Source of the DNA: Owenia fusiformis
Taxonomy: Eukaryota > Annelida > Polychaeta > Sabellida > Oweniidae
Length of the DNA stretch: 64,000 bases
Assembly: GCA_903813345.2 (NCBI GenBank)
Contig: CAIIXF020000006.1
Span: forward strand, 15,072,348-15,136,347
Direction: 5' to 3'
The position numbers and the translations under genes are program-made. Position 1 is the stretch's first letter. Every line of letters begins with the position of its first letter. Of this stretch, positions 1 to 14,900 are shown piece by piece. The notes beneath the pieces were generated by a model. It was not told the DNA's origin and did no database searches. It was given only the letters and a program-made list of their open reading frames with translations.

Positions 1-175
1 TTGTGTTCATTACTTTTTATTTCATGATTTTTTTTATTGAATGGGTCTTCAATTTAATACCAGCTATTTTTTAACACAAGAACTGGGTAAAGATTGAACT
101 ATAAAACGAATGTTTTCCATTTCTGTGAAAAATGTGAGATCGATTTATGGGCCAGTCCTTGAAAAAAACTAAGAG

Positions 176-618
176 AATAACCCAGATGCGAGTAGAAATA
201 ATCTTGATTTACGACATTAAAAATTCAAAATTCAGTCAAAGTGATGTCATATTTGAAATCTGCATGTAAAAGTATATCTAAAAATATGGTTTCGAAAATT
301 GTTTATCAACTTTGAAAATTTAATTTTTTTTGAAAATGTGACTTCTTGTTCGGGTTGATTCCCCATAGACCCCATGATACAAAATCACAAAAAGTGAAAT
401 ATCTTTTCTTGTATTGGATAGATAACATTTTCTTTTACTGGACATATTTCAGTTTGCATAACTATTAGATACATAAGGGTTATATGAAAATTGAATCATT
501 AAAACAGATGTGATTTAAGTTTAAGGGAACTTTCTCCTATACCCGCCATGCTATCTGACCCGAACGAGCCACCTGGTGGTGAATCTGGTAACTACCTACT
601 CGCATCTGCGTTATTGTA
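176..618. mobile_element. Small inverted-repeat element (about 440 bp)
   Basis: The left end (AATAACCCAGATGCGAGTAG) and the inverted right end (AATAACGCAGATGCGAGTAG) agree over 20 bases with one mismatch. The interior has no coding signal. A nonautonomous DNA transposon is likely. Confidence 0.5.
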
Positions 619-1654
619 TCTATGAATTTATTGCAAAAGTCCGAATCATATAACTTGTTCAAGTCGAATGTAAATTTTCACTCAAGTTTCACAAAATCAG
701 CTAGTTTTCAAAACAAGTCCAAAATAGGTTTCTTGATTAATCAACTGTACTCGAGCTTCCTCAATAAATTGCAAATCTCATCAATACCAAGGTGGTCGAT
801 GGACTCTAGCAAGATAAAAGCAGACGATACTTTCGACAATATTATTCTATAATTTGATTACAATTACACACATGTTTTATACATATAATACCCTCTGTAA
901 ATGAGAGGGTGCATGGTCCTTTATCAAACATCTTCAATATTTTGTACAGGGTGAGCCAAAAAAGGTAACCCAAACAAATCTGAATAACTCAGTCATCCAG
1001 TATGGGTTCATATTTGGCACAATTGAACCTAGTTCAATGTTCTTTCATTCTACAAAACAAAATGTTTTTATAATTCAGCGTTGATACAAGGGATTATTTT
1101 ATACACATGTATCATCATTATACCATGCTCTTATCAAGTCTATTACTGAGGTGGAACTGCCGGGATTTTATTTCAAATTGAATAGTTCATTGTACTTTCA
1201 AAATATTAAGCTTTTAGATTAAGATAAACAAAGTAAGTCAACAGAAATAAAAACCCGGCGGGAAATAATCACTGTGAATAATATATATAAGTTGTGGGAA
1301 TATACTGAAAGCATGATTATACATGTAATACGTATATACGCAACGTGTGTATTTACAAATACCCCGGCAAATTGTCCAAACATTCGGTATCGAATTTCAC
1401 TGATTTTTCCGGGATTTTGATGTATTTTTCCCATTTTCAGTGTTAAACAATTTTTCGGGCTAGGTGATTAAGTTCTGGACACTGAGAAGTCTGGTTATTT
1501 GACATGTTGAACTACCATTTTCCCTTGAATGTTATTTTCTTTAAATCATTCGTGGTTTAAACCTCCTTCGTCTTGTTTTGATATTTAGAAATTGTTTTCT
1601 CTGATGTGTATCTTAATGAGTCTACCGATACAGTTTGTGAGCTGTCACCTAATG
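619..1654. other. Downstream flank of ZP gene, no gene seen
   Basis: AT-rich sequence. The motif GTACAGGGTGAGCCAAAAA near 947 is a lone mariner-like end. The 76-codon frame at 622-852 has no recognisable domain and is probably chance. Confidence 0.5.
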
Positions 1655-2544
1655 CACCCTTGGTATACGCAGCTAACGTAAATTGACCGGTACGGGTCAA
1701 AAGCTGGACCGGTACGGGTTAACGGTTTTATTTGAATTTAAAATAGCCATAACTTGCTCAATATTGACTTCCTCGTGTCTAATTTGAAATATATGATGCC
1801 TCCCAATGCTTTTAAGTACCCCAATTTTTTACAGATTTTTAAACGGACCAAAACTCTCTAAATGCTCATTTATGCTCTTTTCTCTCGAGAACGACTGTCT
1901 CATTTTCACTATAACTTTTATTTAGTACTTCTAACATATAAGATCTATTTTTCCCCATCAAGGTATGATGTAAATGACATGCTATTTACATCTTGTGAGT
2001 TTCAATGACGCGCGTTTAATTTTATAAAAAATGCCAAACTTTGTGACAAAGAATTTCATCCTGCTTGCAGCGAGAAGACGGACCGGTTCGGGGCAATCTC
2101 CTTGCAGCGAGAAGACGGACCGGTTCGGGGCAATAGCTGATGAAATTCTTTGTCACAAAGTTTGGCATTTTTTATAAAATCAAACGCGCGTCATTGAAAC
2201 TCACAAGATGTAAATAGCATGTCATTTACATCATACCTTGATGGGGAAAAATATATCTTATATGTTAGAAGTACTAACTAAAAGTTATCGTGAAAATGAG
2301 ACAGTCGTTCTCGAGAGAAAAGAGCATAAATGCGCATTTAGAGAGTTTTGGTCCGTTTAAAAATCTGTAAAAAATTGGGGTACTTAAAAGCATTGGGAGG
2401 CATCATATATTTCAAATTAGACACGAGGAAGTCAATATTGAGCAAGTTATGGCTGTTTTAAATTCAAATAAAACCGTTAACCCCTACCGGTCCAGCTTTT
2501 GACCCGTACCGGTCAATTTTCGTTAGCTGCGTATACCAAGGGTG
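1655..2544. mobile_element. Foldback element, 890 bp, with nearly full-length inverted arms
   Basis: Ends are perfectly inverted (CACCCTTGGTATACGC...) and the two arms pair over roughly 400 bases each. Flanking TAATG occurs at 1650-1654 and 2545-2549, a likely 5-bp target duplication. The loop holds a direct repeat of about 40 bp (CTTGCAGCGAGAAGACGG). It is noncoding and lies about 120 bp past the ZP stop codon, so it may fall in the 3' UTR or just beyond it. Confidence 0.8.
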
Positions 2545-2662
2545 TAATGAGAATCAATGGAAGCAAAACTGATCTTGAGTGTGTACATGAATAACGTATG
2601 ACATTATGAGCTGTCGGACCATTCGGCAATATTCAAAATAGCGTTCAGTAGTCCTAATCTTC

Positions 2663-2931
2663 TCACTCATACGAAGGGTTGGACATCGAGGATTGATGGC
2701 GTATTCCAGGTATCATCTCATTCAGGCGGTAGTTTGGTTTTTCTGCAACCCTCTTGGCATTACGTTGTTCCAAACGACGACGCCTTCGTGCGCAAAAGCA
2801 AAATATGATCAAGACAACGTTCGACAGGAATAGTAAGCTTGCCATGATGGTCAAAGTTGCTATGTACTCCCAACTTGACCTGCATTGGCTGGTCATCACT
2901 TTTCCACCTCCTCCACTGACATCCAATCGGC
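2663..2931 (-). CDS. ZP gene exon 11: transmembrane helix, cytoplasmic tail and stop
   Basis: The acceptor TTTTCCAG joins in phase 1. A glycine-rich linker (SGGGGK) precedes a hydrophobic stretch of about 26 residues starting YIATLTIMASLLFL. A stop-transfer RRRRR follows, then a tail of about 40 residues ending NPSYE and TGA. The long hydrophobic helix plus charged tail argue for a transmembrane anchor rather than GPI. Confidence 0.82.
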
Positions 2932-5900
2932 CTGGAAAATGTTTTAGTGTTTAAGTACAAACATAGTTTTTTCCATAATGAAAACCAAAGGCAAATGGTT
3001 AATAGTGTAAGTTTAACAATACAACTTTATGTAATTAATATGGCTTGCAAACCCAATCTAATCATCCTTTTAGCTTTATCTCAGGTTTTATGCAAAATGA
3101 GATTTTTATTTTGCCTGTCGCATATATTCACGAGGATCATTATTTAATAGATAAATTCCAAAGCAACGTAGATTTAAAGTACCGTTTTCATCATTCCTTG
3201 TGTCTCTGTCGATGACTTTGATCATCTTCTCCAGTTCGAATCCAACCGTGTTCTCCAGAGTCGATCGTTTTTTTCTCGTAGTTGTTGCAGGACAGTCCTA
3301 TTAGGTATTGAGAGAATTCAAGTGAGTGTAATGTGAGAAGGAAGTGTACATTTAAAGGGAGCCCAAATAAGAAAATAAATGTCACTATGACATTATTCTG
3401 AGCTATTCTTTTTTATTTAGACTAAAATGAAATATTCATAATTTTTACATCGCAATATATATTTACTTTAGAATTTCGTTTGTAATTTTTAAACATTTGG
3501 AATGAGAAGATTTCTAATAAATAGTGCTGCCTTTAAAAGGAGATTCTGGCTCATTGCACTTGATATGACAAAAGTTCAATTTAGCAGACCTTAATCATGG
3601 TTGGTGTAATAATACTGAATTAACTTATATGCACATTTTTGATGTGATACTAATTTAAACTTACTATAGGGAAAATACATTCTGACATCTCGAAGCAAGC
3701 CTGTGCAACACCAGTCACCAGAACACTGTCAGTATTCGCAAATTTATGGGCGAAAATTTTGATTCGAATAACATTCTTGTCTGCTAAATGATTTACATCG
3801 TAGCCAGAGACATCTATAGGGTTAGGCTGGAGCACATCATAGGCATCCTCGTCGGGACATCTACTTGCAATATTGTAATGTATGATTAAGTGTAGTTTAT
3901 ATTGGTTGAATCAAATTATTTAATCAGTAAGAGATTCGTCCAAGTTGTTGAATTCATCAGTCGTGGGAAAAACTTTAAAGAAGATTAAGCTATATTTACG
4001 GAACATATGGGTAATTGTACTCTCAAAGATTTTTGAATACAAGTTCTAGAAACACTGGCTCGCCCCCCCTGGGTGGGCCCAGAAAAAAAATTGGGCTTAA
4101 AAAATTTTGGCCCAAAAAAGGCCTTAAGGCTCCAAACAGTGGGCCTTTTTGGTCACCAATGGGCCTTTTAAGGCCTTATTTTTTAATTTCAGGCAACATT
4201 TTGAAGAAAACGGGCCACAATTTTCAAAAGGAGGAGGGAAGTTAGCGCAACAGATTTTGGACAGTCATGTGTTTGATTTTGGCCATTTCCTGGGGATTTA
4301 AAGAGGTGCATATGTTAGGCAAATGCATTACCTCCAGGAAAATCACTTCTAGAGATGATAAAATAATTTTGACTTTGAGACAGGGTAGATGCAAACAACC
4401 CGCCAACATGTTTTTTCTGAAATGTTTTCCTGATTTTCAACCCCTTCCATCCTTGCTTTTTTAATTTTTCTTGCATCAATATGTTGCGTTTTGACACACA
4501 GTTAATCCCTTAAAAGGAATAAATGATTCCTTTTAGATAAAGTGGGAAACAATATTTCCCATGTTATTTTCCCATAGGAAAAATCATTGCTTTCAGCTAA
4601 GTTTGGTCACCCATAATGGGTATCTTTAAAACCCCTGAAGGAATCACTTATTCCTTTAAAGTGGTTAACTATGTGTCAAAATGCAACATATTGATGCAAG
4701 AAAAATTAAAAAAGCAGGGATGGAAGGGGTCGAAAATTAGGAAAACATTTCAGAAAAAACATGTGGGTGGGTTGTTTGCATCTACCCTGTCTCAAAGTCG
4801 AAATTATTTTATCATTTCTAGAAGTGATTTTCCTGGAGATAATGCATTGGCCTAACATATGCAATTGTTTAAATCCTCAGAAAATGGCCAAAATCCAACA
4901 TATGACTGTCCAAAATCTGTTGCGCTAATTTCCCTCCTCCTTTGGGCTCAATTTTGGGTTTTAGTTTGTTTGTTTTCTGCGCAAGCGAAGCGCAGAAAGA
5001 TCCACCCCTGAGAAAAGAAAAAACATCTTATTAGAAAGAAATGGGAAACAGGAACAGGAAAGAAATTATATAAATGTTCGTATGAAATGTATCAATTGTA
5101 AAATGGAACATGTCATGATTGAATAAAAAAATCTTTGTGTGAAATCACAAATATCATATGAACATAATCAAAGATAATTATTTTTTCTAATAAATAAAAG
5201 AATACGATTACCTTTCGTTTAGAAGCATTTTGCTCAAAAGACCAGGGCCACCAGAACTCATAGTTTTCAATTCGGTCACCATAAATGCCCTAAAAACTGG
5301 AAGAGAATAAATTATTATGTTGGTATTATTTCTTAAAAATTGAGGAAATGGTCAAGTTCAGCCAGGCCAGGAGACCACCTCTATTTCAATATGACTATTT
5401 TTGTAAAATATGAGCATAATCATTGTGGTTCAGCATTGTTGTGCAATCTGCTATTAGCTGTGTATTCCTTACCTTGTGTATTTAGAAGTGTAAACGTGAC
5501 GGTTAATTCGGCCCCCAGCTGAAACGTGTCCGGGTCTTTAATAGTCGTCCCTTCAATTTGCATTCCGATTACACTTTTAGTATCGAATATATTACCTCCT
5601 CGAGCCAAGTCCCTACACAGTAAAATATGAGTATCTTTTAAATAAACTCACTAAACATAAAAATATATTTTATAATACATTCATGATACTTCCTCTTTTC
5701 ATGTACTCTGCATGTTTGATAAAATATCACAAATCAAAAAAGGCAACGCTTGATGAACGAATCATGCAGCCAGTATAAGATTTATTTTAAATCCATTTGC
5801 AAAGCTGGACAAATGTCCAGGATACTTAAGGGGGATGACATGTTCAGTAATTAAATGATGAGCTTGTATATTCATATTTATACACGCTGTTGACAATGAA

Positions 5901-8900
5901 TTGCTTTTCAATATCCTTAAGTATTGAAGATAATACATCACTAACAAAAATGTTACAATAGATGGAAATATGTTCTTATTTTTTTACTTAACGAAAGGGT
6001 TTCCTGAACCTCCACCCACCTGAACAATCAGTCTGAACTGTATTTGACAGTCATACGTGGCTTAAATGACAGATATGAGACATATTGTGCCAGTTTTGAA
6101 AAAAACTGAGGTCAGATATGCTATATTATCCGAGGGAGACATGTCTTGCTTCTCCAAGAGATAACTACAATTGTTTTTATTGATGGAATTGTGTTGAGAC
6201 CATTTGAAGGGTACATATTGTATTGTATAAAAGATACTGTGTTTTCAGCAGTGATGTTTCAAGCAGAGAAAATTTGGAGATGTTTCACGAGCCACGCAGA
6301 ATACAGATCATGACCATGACAAGCCAAAAATAATCATAGATTCATATTTTTGTCTTTAACATTTTCACAAATAATCATTTTACCATTACCTGAATATTTG
6401 TCTATTGAACTTGTAATTGAAATTTGAAAATAAAGACAATTGAATAAATAGAAAAATGTTCCAATTTTTATTGGCCAACCCTGTACAGTATATGTTATGG
6501 ATAAACTATGAGTACTGGCTTCAGGAGGAATAATGAATAATGTAAATAGTTTTCCTGAGACCCAGTAATGATTTATCTAACTTAACACTTACACTGACTC
6601 TAATGAAAGGTAAATGACCCATGCTCCAAGTTGATTTCTTTTGTACAAATTATGAGGTATAAACTGTATTAAGAAGTGAGTGAGTAAGAATAGTTCAGTT
6701 TCAGTGCACTGCATGTAACAGGCAAGGTAAGTTTAACATTTGATTTCTTTTGTATTTACAATTGCAACTATTGAATGATTGAATTGGGTGTAATAGGATC
6801 AGCTTTAGTGCACTGCATCTGACAGTCAATCGTCTTTTGCGCAACACTGAATTCGGATAACTTGCCGAGAAGTGCATGTCAGTTGACCCTTTTCCATATA
6901 AATGGAAAAAAGATGGCATCGTGGGTATTGGTAGGGCTAGGGTAGGGCTTGAATACATGTAAATGTATTACCAGAGTCACTTATTTTCTTGATTTAAGAA
7001 GTAATTCCATTTGGATCAACTTAAAACACCATTGGAATGTAACTTTATAATCTTTTTGACACGTGGATTGTAATTTCACATTAAAATTGTGATCCTTATA
7101 AGAGTAAATGAACTTTTAAAGGTTTTTCAGCATTGTGCCAATGGGAATTTAGCCCGATCTTTTTTAGACAGCTAGAAAATCCTTAGAATTTGAATAAGGA
7201 TAAATAATGGTGCAATTCAAAGTTGTTTTGATAGAAAATTACACACAGAATTAATATGTGCCACCAAATAGAAGAAAATGTTAGTCTTTAATGGTTAAAA
7301 ATGCAGATCTCCTAAAATCTCATTAAAAACGAGACTTTAACGAGATTTCAAAGCTGTATGGAAAAAGGGCCAAAATTAAATCCCACTTGGGTAGCAACAC
7401 AATAGAATTTGCTGTGGTTTATTTTTAAGAATGTATGGTTTTATCAAAAGGAAAGTGCATTATTTTTCTATTGTTTTTAAAGAATGTACACTTGGCAAGC
7501 TATCAAAAACAAGTGAGACATAAATGACCATTGACAGTTTTTGATAGTTTTCATTCCCTAAAAGCAATATACAAAAATACATGTACCCTTCTCTTGTTAC
7601 TGTGCATTCTTTAGAATAAAATACATGTACCCTTCTCTTGTTACTGTGCATTCTTTAGAATAAAACAATTTATCTACATCATTGTTCTTATCTTACCTAC
7701 AAATATTCTGCTGTATTCAAATGCAATGTTGTGGACTGGACAGTCACCTGTAGTGCACTGAAGCTAGACTTATTATAGCCCACTCAGTCACTTACATCAA
7801 CTCACACTCATGAGGTCAATGCAACCAAGTCTTTTGTTGTTACAATTAATTGGCTATATAACTACATGAATAGTCAACTCAAAAGAACTCACTCACTTAC
7901 ATGTATCAAACCACTTACCCCTACATGAACAGTCAACACAAAAGAAATAAAATTTTCTAGATTAGATCATTGACCATTTACCTGCAATATACCATTTACC
8001 TGTAATAAGAATGTGTGTGATTTAAGTAAGATAAAGCATTCGAATTCGATTTGATAAGAAATAATAACCTCAGGCCTTCGGCCTTCGGTGTATTATTTCT
8101 TATAAAATCTCATTCTTATGCTTTATCCAGTACAGAACAGAAAAAGAATGTACTCTTCTTTGTTTCAACTATATATTCTTTAGAATGTAACACAAATTAT
8201 TCTACTGTGTTGCCACCTAAGTGGGATTTAAATGTAAACAAACATACAATCTCAGTGCACATACAGTATTGGGTTATGCATCATTGATAAAAAATGCCGA
8301 TAGTTTGACGATATTATGTAATAAAATAGCGGGGGATTTAAAAGTGAATTGATCACCCTCGTTAAACCAATCTATACGATTTATGTTATATTCATCATAT
8401 ATACACTCCCTCCATAAGTTTGACAACCTTTGCTCCCCCATTGAACTACGTGTTAAAGCCTCTTTACCTTTGAATTTTTATTTACTTAACATGCTATGAA
8501 AACACTTATACTATTGATGGAAACGTAGTTTGACTTAATTTCAAATACTTCCCAATTTTTTCAATTTTTTTCCTCAAAAACGAAAATTGATGATAAATTT
8601 GATGAATTTTCGAAAATCGACATTTCCATGTTAACCAATGGGAAATGGTAGGTTTGCCGCAAGTCTTATGACAGAATATCTATCTATTTGAGTCCTTGCA
8701 AAAACTTTAAGTTAGGTAGGTAATTGAATTTGCTAACTTTATTTAACAAAAAATTGACATGTTTCTCCAGGTTCAACAAAGTTATAGGGCTTTAAAGTCA
8801 AAATTGTTTTCCTGAAAACCTCTCCCATTGAAATAACACAGGAGGCGAAAGATGATTTTCAAAAATGACTTTGAAGCTCTGTAACTTAAGTATTCATCAA

Positions 8901-11900
8901 GTAAGCTAAACACTTATTGTACAAAAAATATAGACAATTCAATTTTCTATATAAAACTATCTTTGCTGGATCTTTTACTGAATAGATATCCCGACTTCTG
9001 ATTTGCCCCGATTCCACCATTTCCCATTGGTTTACGTGGGAATGACGATTTTTAAAAATTCATAAAATTTATCTCAATTTTCGACCTATTGTAATCGAGC
9101 AAAAAAAATGGGAAAATTTGAAGGTATTGGAAAAAAGTCAAGTTACGTTTCCATCAATGTTATAAATTATTTCATCGCAGGTTAAGTGAATAAAAATTCA
9201 AACGTAAATAGGCTTTAACACGTAGTTCAATGGGGAGCTAAGGCTACCAAACTTATGGAGGGGAGTGTATATAATAATGAGTAATGTAGTATCTGTAAAA
9301 TATGCAATATATGTAACAGATAAAAAACATTGGATGTTTACATCTGAACATTCTTGTTTGAAGCAAAAGATACATGGAAGCTTTTTTTTATCAGTATTAG
9401 TGCTAATAGAGTTAAAATATTACATAAGTGCATAATCAGCTGTCTAAAAAATGATAAAATATGTATGTATATATAATATTGTAAATAAAGATGAAGAAAA
9501 TTGAGTAGTTACAACTAAAAGAAATTTTTCTAATTAAATAATATAAAAACGCTTTTTATCAGTTTGAGTGCTAAAGGGGTTAAAATATCAAATAAGTACA
9601 GAATCAGTTGTCTGGAAATTATAAATGTATAATCTGTTACATTGTAAATGAAGATGAAGAACATTGGTTGTTTATGTCTGAGCATAATTGTTTGAAGACA
9701 AAAATATTTGAAATTTTTTAAACCTGTATTAGTGTGTAAAGGGTTAAATATCACAGAAGCATAGTAGAATTTGCAACCGAATACTCGAGTATTCGTTTCA
9801 CCCCAAGTAGGAAGTAATGTAGTATATGTGAAATATGTAACATTAAACATTGTAAATGAAGATAAATAACCGTCATTTATATTTACAGATGATTATAATT
9901 GTTTTGAAGACTATAATGTATGAAAATATTTTAATTCGGTATTAGTGTCCAAAGGGTTAAAGCAGCACACAAGCACATAATCCGTGATGTAGAAATTATA
10001 AAATCTATACTATGCGCAACATTTATAATGGAGATAAATAAATGGTGATGTTTACAACTGAACATAAATGTAATATTTTGGAAGGAATGAAAACACTTTT
10101 ATCAGAACTACTGTCCAAAGAGTTAACATATGACATCAGCATATAATTAGTAAGCTACCTATTGGAAATATGTGTGTGCAACATCCTTAGTTTAGCTAAA
10201 TGAACATTTAATGTTTACAACATAAAAAATCGTTTGAATAGAATATTCCATGAAAATATTTTGTAAGTATCATTGTTTGAAGGGTTAATATCCCCTAAAA
10301 TCAATAAATATAATAGAGAAAAGCAAAAACATTTAAGGAGAGTCATAGATTATATAAATATGTGATGTTACAAATATATTTTATATTTGTAAACAACTTT
10401 AAACAGTACTCTAAAGGAAATACAGGGCGTATAAAAAGATGCAACAAGTAGTAATCTCGTAAAATCACAAAACTAGTAATGACTACATCAATTTCATTCA
10501 ATGTACCATAAAGCCACGTCTCCTCGGGCACGTCTCTCCTTTTTGCAATGATATGTCATTCATTCGCATGTGGTAATGGTTGGATGAGAAATCTTTCCAT
10601 TTGCACAGTGGGTCAAAATCGGCTCTGGACCAAGTTTTAGATATTGAAAAAATCAGTGCAAGGGCTAAGTGCCAATGAAAGTTCCCCTGGCTTGAAGTGT
10701 TGTGATTTTTTCTTTTGGAGCTATCTCAGCATCATCTGTGCTCACAATTTCTCCACCGGATTTTGCAAAATCCCGAGAAAGAATTGCCCATGGGCTGCTT
10801 TTCTCTGCTTTAACCCACAGATGACTCAGGGCTGAACCATGCATGACGTGGACAGATGAGCGCGTCTTTATGTGCAAGGAAATGGTGGCAATTTGGAGGG
10901 GTATAGGATGTATTCTTGCAAGAGTATGATTAGAACACTTTACTAGTGTCTATGCCACACCTGTCACACCTTCTTCCAATAGCCCCCATGCCCCTTGTAC
11001 TCATCGTGAGATATCACAGCCTTCTCTCAGTGTCCTTCTGGAATTCTTGACATTCTTGTGCATAGCAGAGATGGTCTGAGTATCAGAATGCCTTGTACTG
11101 ACTTTTGCAATGTTTAAAACTTGGGTCCGAGCTAAATTTTGCCCCACTTTGCAATATTAATGATTATTCGGCCAGAGATGACTCCCTGTGAATGAATGAT
11201 ATTCCATTGGAAAGAGGAGTAATATTGCTTTTTGGTACATTGAATGAAAAGGATGCGGTAAGCATTGGTTTTATGTTTTCTTCCAATATTGCATCGGGCT
11301 CCGAACACTGACTTTTGCGATGTTTATAACTTGGTCCCAAGCTAATTTTGGCCCACTTTGCAAATGGAATGATTACTCGCCCAACCATGACCAAATATCA
11401 ATGAATGATATATCATTGTAAAGAGGAGACACTAGTTTTGTGCTTTTCGAGATAACAATCTGTAGATGAACAATCCATAAAAAATATTTTTTGAAGCCAC
11501 CCCTATGTCTGAAATTGGAAAGAGGGTGCCACTTTAATAGCTATTAATTAAAAATTCGCCGACCACTTTCAGACAAGCACCTCATATATTCTTGGACCCT
11601 GGGGTATGTGTTCAAGGTTGAGAAAGTCAAATTCCATGACTATTACAATTTCAGTAGAACACCCCCAGCAACTGGAGTATTATTTAAAAAGCTAACTATG
11701 TGCTTTATATATCATTCTAAAGTTATTTTTATTCGCATTTCATTGAAATTAATTTTCCTTGAAAAGTTTGATGGGATCTACCATATTTTTAAATGTACCC
11801 CGACATCGTCAAATACGCTGTAAGACGTAACATTTCACGCTTACATGGTTCGTTGAAATTGGGATAACTTTTGAAATATTGATCATTCAATAGAACATGT

Positions 11901-14900
11901 GCATTTATGACGTCACAATTGCATAACGGCTACAGTTCAAATTGTCCTATATGAACGCTTTTAAAATTTTCAAAGTTTTGTAAGGTTTTGAAGGCGAAGG
12001 AGACAAGCAAAAGTTCACCTTTATTTAACCTTCTAATTTTAGGTACTAAATCTATTTATTATTGATAGGGTAGTCTTTTCATAACTCGTTTCTTTAGATT
12101 TGGGCCCGTCACTTCATATATGGTGTAATATGTGCAACTTACCGAGGTGGATTAACTGAAGTCACGTGGCTTACTGAAAAAACGCTATTTGCCAAATGGA
12201 TACAACTGACGCGATGGATAATGTCATGCGATGTCACGTAATCCTTGTGAAATTGCACCACAATATCAACGTAGAAGTGTATATCACCATTCTGAAAAGA
12301 AAAATGAATGCATTATTTAACAACAAAAAACGTTTAAAATATATCCATGATATAATCTATTGTTGAAGACATTGACTGCTTGGCTAATAAGGAATGATGT
12401 TCACTCTGAAGCAATATTCGTTTATCAGAATGGCATAAATGATGATTTCGTTTGCGAAGAATGGTGAATTTTTGAACATTAAAGTGAATGACAAAACAAC
12501 ACTTTAAAAGCTTGTCTTTTGTAAGAGGAGGGAGACCATAATCGGACAGAATCCCAAACTAAACGATCACTTGTCAGTATCAAGCGAAGGTAACGGTTGT
12601 AACCTTCGCATCTAAGATTGCGGACGTAACTGTCGATATCAATATTTTTAGTTTTCATTGACTTGTTACATTATAGTTGACGTTATGCTTTGATATTTGA
12701 ACCATATCCGGCTTATATGAAATGGGAACTATGGAGTATGAAAATTTGTTCATATATTGTGCGTGGGTGCAACAGTCCAACGATATCTTCCACCGCTGGA
12801 GGGAAAGTAACTGGTATGATACGGCAACGGTCATGTTAGTTTTCGAGACGCTGTGAATGAACATCTTAGCTCTCCATTATGAACTATCATAACGTTATCG
12901 CTCCCGGACGAGCCCCCATTGTCAAGTTGTCAGGTTCAAAATAACTGCTAATAAAGAACATAACTATCTGATTACATTAAACACAAAGACTGTATTGTTT
13001 TTTAATAAACTATTTTCACTACAAATAAAGATAAAGTATACTAATCAGGCCCGTAGCCAGAATTTTCCAAGGGGGGTTCACTTTTCCAAAAAATTCTAGG
13101 GAGGGGGTTCACTTTGATTATATTGAATGATAAAACTTCGCGTTTGAATGCAACGCTAACCATACTTGACAATCACCGCTCAGTTATCATCTAGGAATCC
13201 TAAATCCCAGTTACCTTGGAAGAGATCGTTGAACTGTGGTGCGTTCACCTGGTATATGAATAAATAAGGGTTATGTACTGGGAGGTTTTGGATATGGGGT
13301 TTATCCAGAGGGAGATATGCATATCTACCTGAGGGACCGTAGGGACCGAAGGTAGATGTGCATACCTCACGAGGGATGAACCCAATATCCAAACCGACCG
13401 TACATAACTGCTTTATCCTATACCAAGTAGAGTTTTCTAATTTTCTTTCGATTTTTTCAATTTTTTCACATTTTTCTAATTTTTTTCAATTTTTTCAATT
13501 GTTTTCAAATTTTAATTTTTTTTCACATTTTTTCTTTTTTTCAATTTTTTAAAAAAAATTTAAAAAAAAATTTCGAAGCGGGAAGATATGCGCTGGAGCG
13601 GGAGATATGGCGGGAGATATGGAGGTTCAGGATATGGAAACCTCAATACGGGATATATCTTACCAACTTATCTCCCTAAAAGTCGACTTGGCATAGGATA
13701 AATGATCATACTCCAGAGGTTCCATGTCATATTTAAGCCTGATATGGGCTAGTTTAATTCGATGAAAACAAAAAATATCAAAATCGACACTTACCGCCCG
13801 CCATCTTAAATGCGAAGATTACGACCATTACATTCGCTTGATACTGACCATACGATACCAGTGACGATGGTATACAAAGTGTCATGGAACTTGTTCTAAA
13901 TTATAGCCTTAATGAGTGTGCTACTAGCTAGGAGGAATAGTATTTGATTCCACTTTTCCAGTCGGTAAGTACAGGGTGTCCGAAAAACTGTACCGATACA
14001 AACATGGATAACTCTGTGAGTGATGAAGGAATATTTTTAAAAGGTTATCTGATAGAATTTAGTCATCATAAACATCTGAATGTTTCAGTTGGTCGTGGTT
14101 CTATTTAGTTTTAGAGCCTCGGAAAACTGCCCTAGCACTATCACTCCTTGGAATCGCATTCAGTTACTCATTGATTCATTGATTGTGATGGAGGTCATGT
14201 TTAGAGCATTTAGAGCATACGTGCATATTATTGGTTTGTGGATACAAGTAAAGTATTTGTTTTTTTCAATGTCTTTAATTACGTACATGTATATGCAATT
14301 AATACACATTTGCAACCAGCCTTCAAAACCCTATGGGACATTTTTAGTTATTTAACATAATTGTTTCTAATATGAAAAATAATTTATGACTTTTTATTGA
14401 ATTTTGATTTAAGGTAAAACCAAATTTTTGAATGCATATAGTACAGCACTCTATGATAGATTATGTCAGATACTTTTAACATAGTTTTAGACTTTGTATC
14501 TTTCTGAAACTTGTATAATGAGTTTTCAATTTCTTATCAAATATGTTTACCGCAAGGAATCTTGGAGACCCATGAGATAGAGAGTTCAGTTTTACATTTT
14601 GATTGTTTCCTACTTACATCGTCTTCTTTACCGATGACACAATCATTAAGAAGTAAATCGGGAGTTGTTTGTACGAAATCAGATTGAATCACATTTATAT
14701 TACAATTGGATTTATGTGTCTTCCCATGTATGTACATCGACCCATTAAAAACTGGGACAACACTTTCCAGAGAATATGGTTCCAGACTGACGATCATAGA
14801 ATTAGCGTCACACACCTCAACTCTAACTGAAATAATAAAAGAAAAGTTTTCAGTTCTGACTCGGGATAACGCATTGATTTATATGAGTAAGGTTTGTAAA

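Noticed and set aside
622-852. 76-codon frame with a plausible start
   Set aside because: No domain, no splice context, AT-rich composition and position beside a small transposon; chance is likely.
2754-2954. 66-codon plus-strand frame opposite the last ZP exon
   Set aside because: Antisense shadow of the transmembrane and arginine-rich coding sequence.
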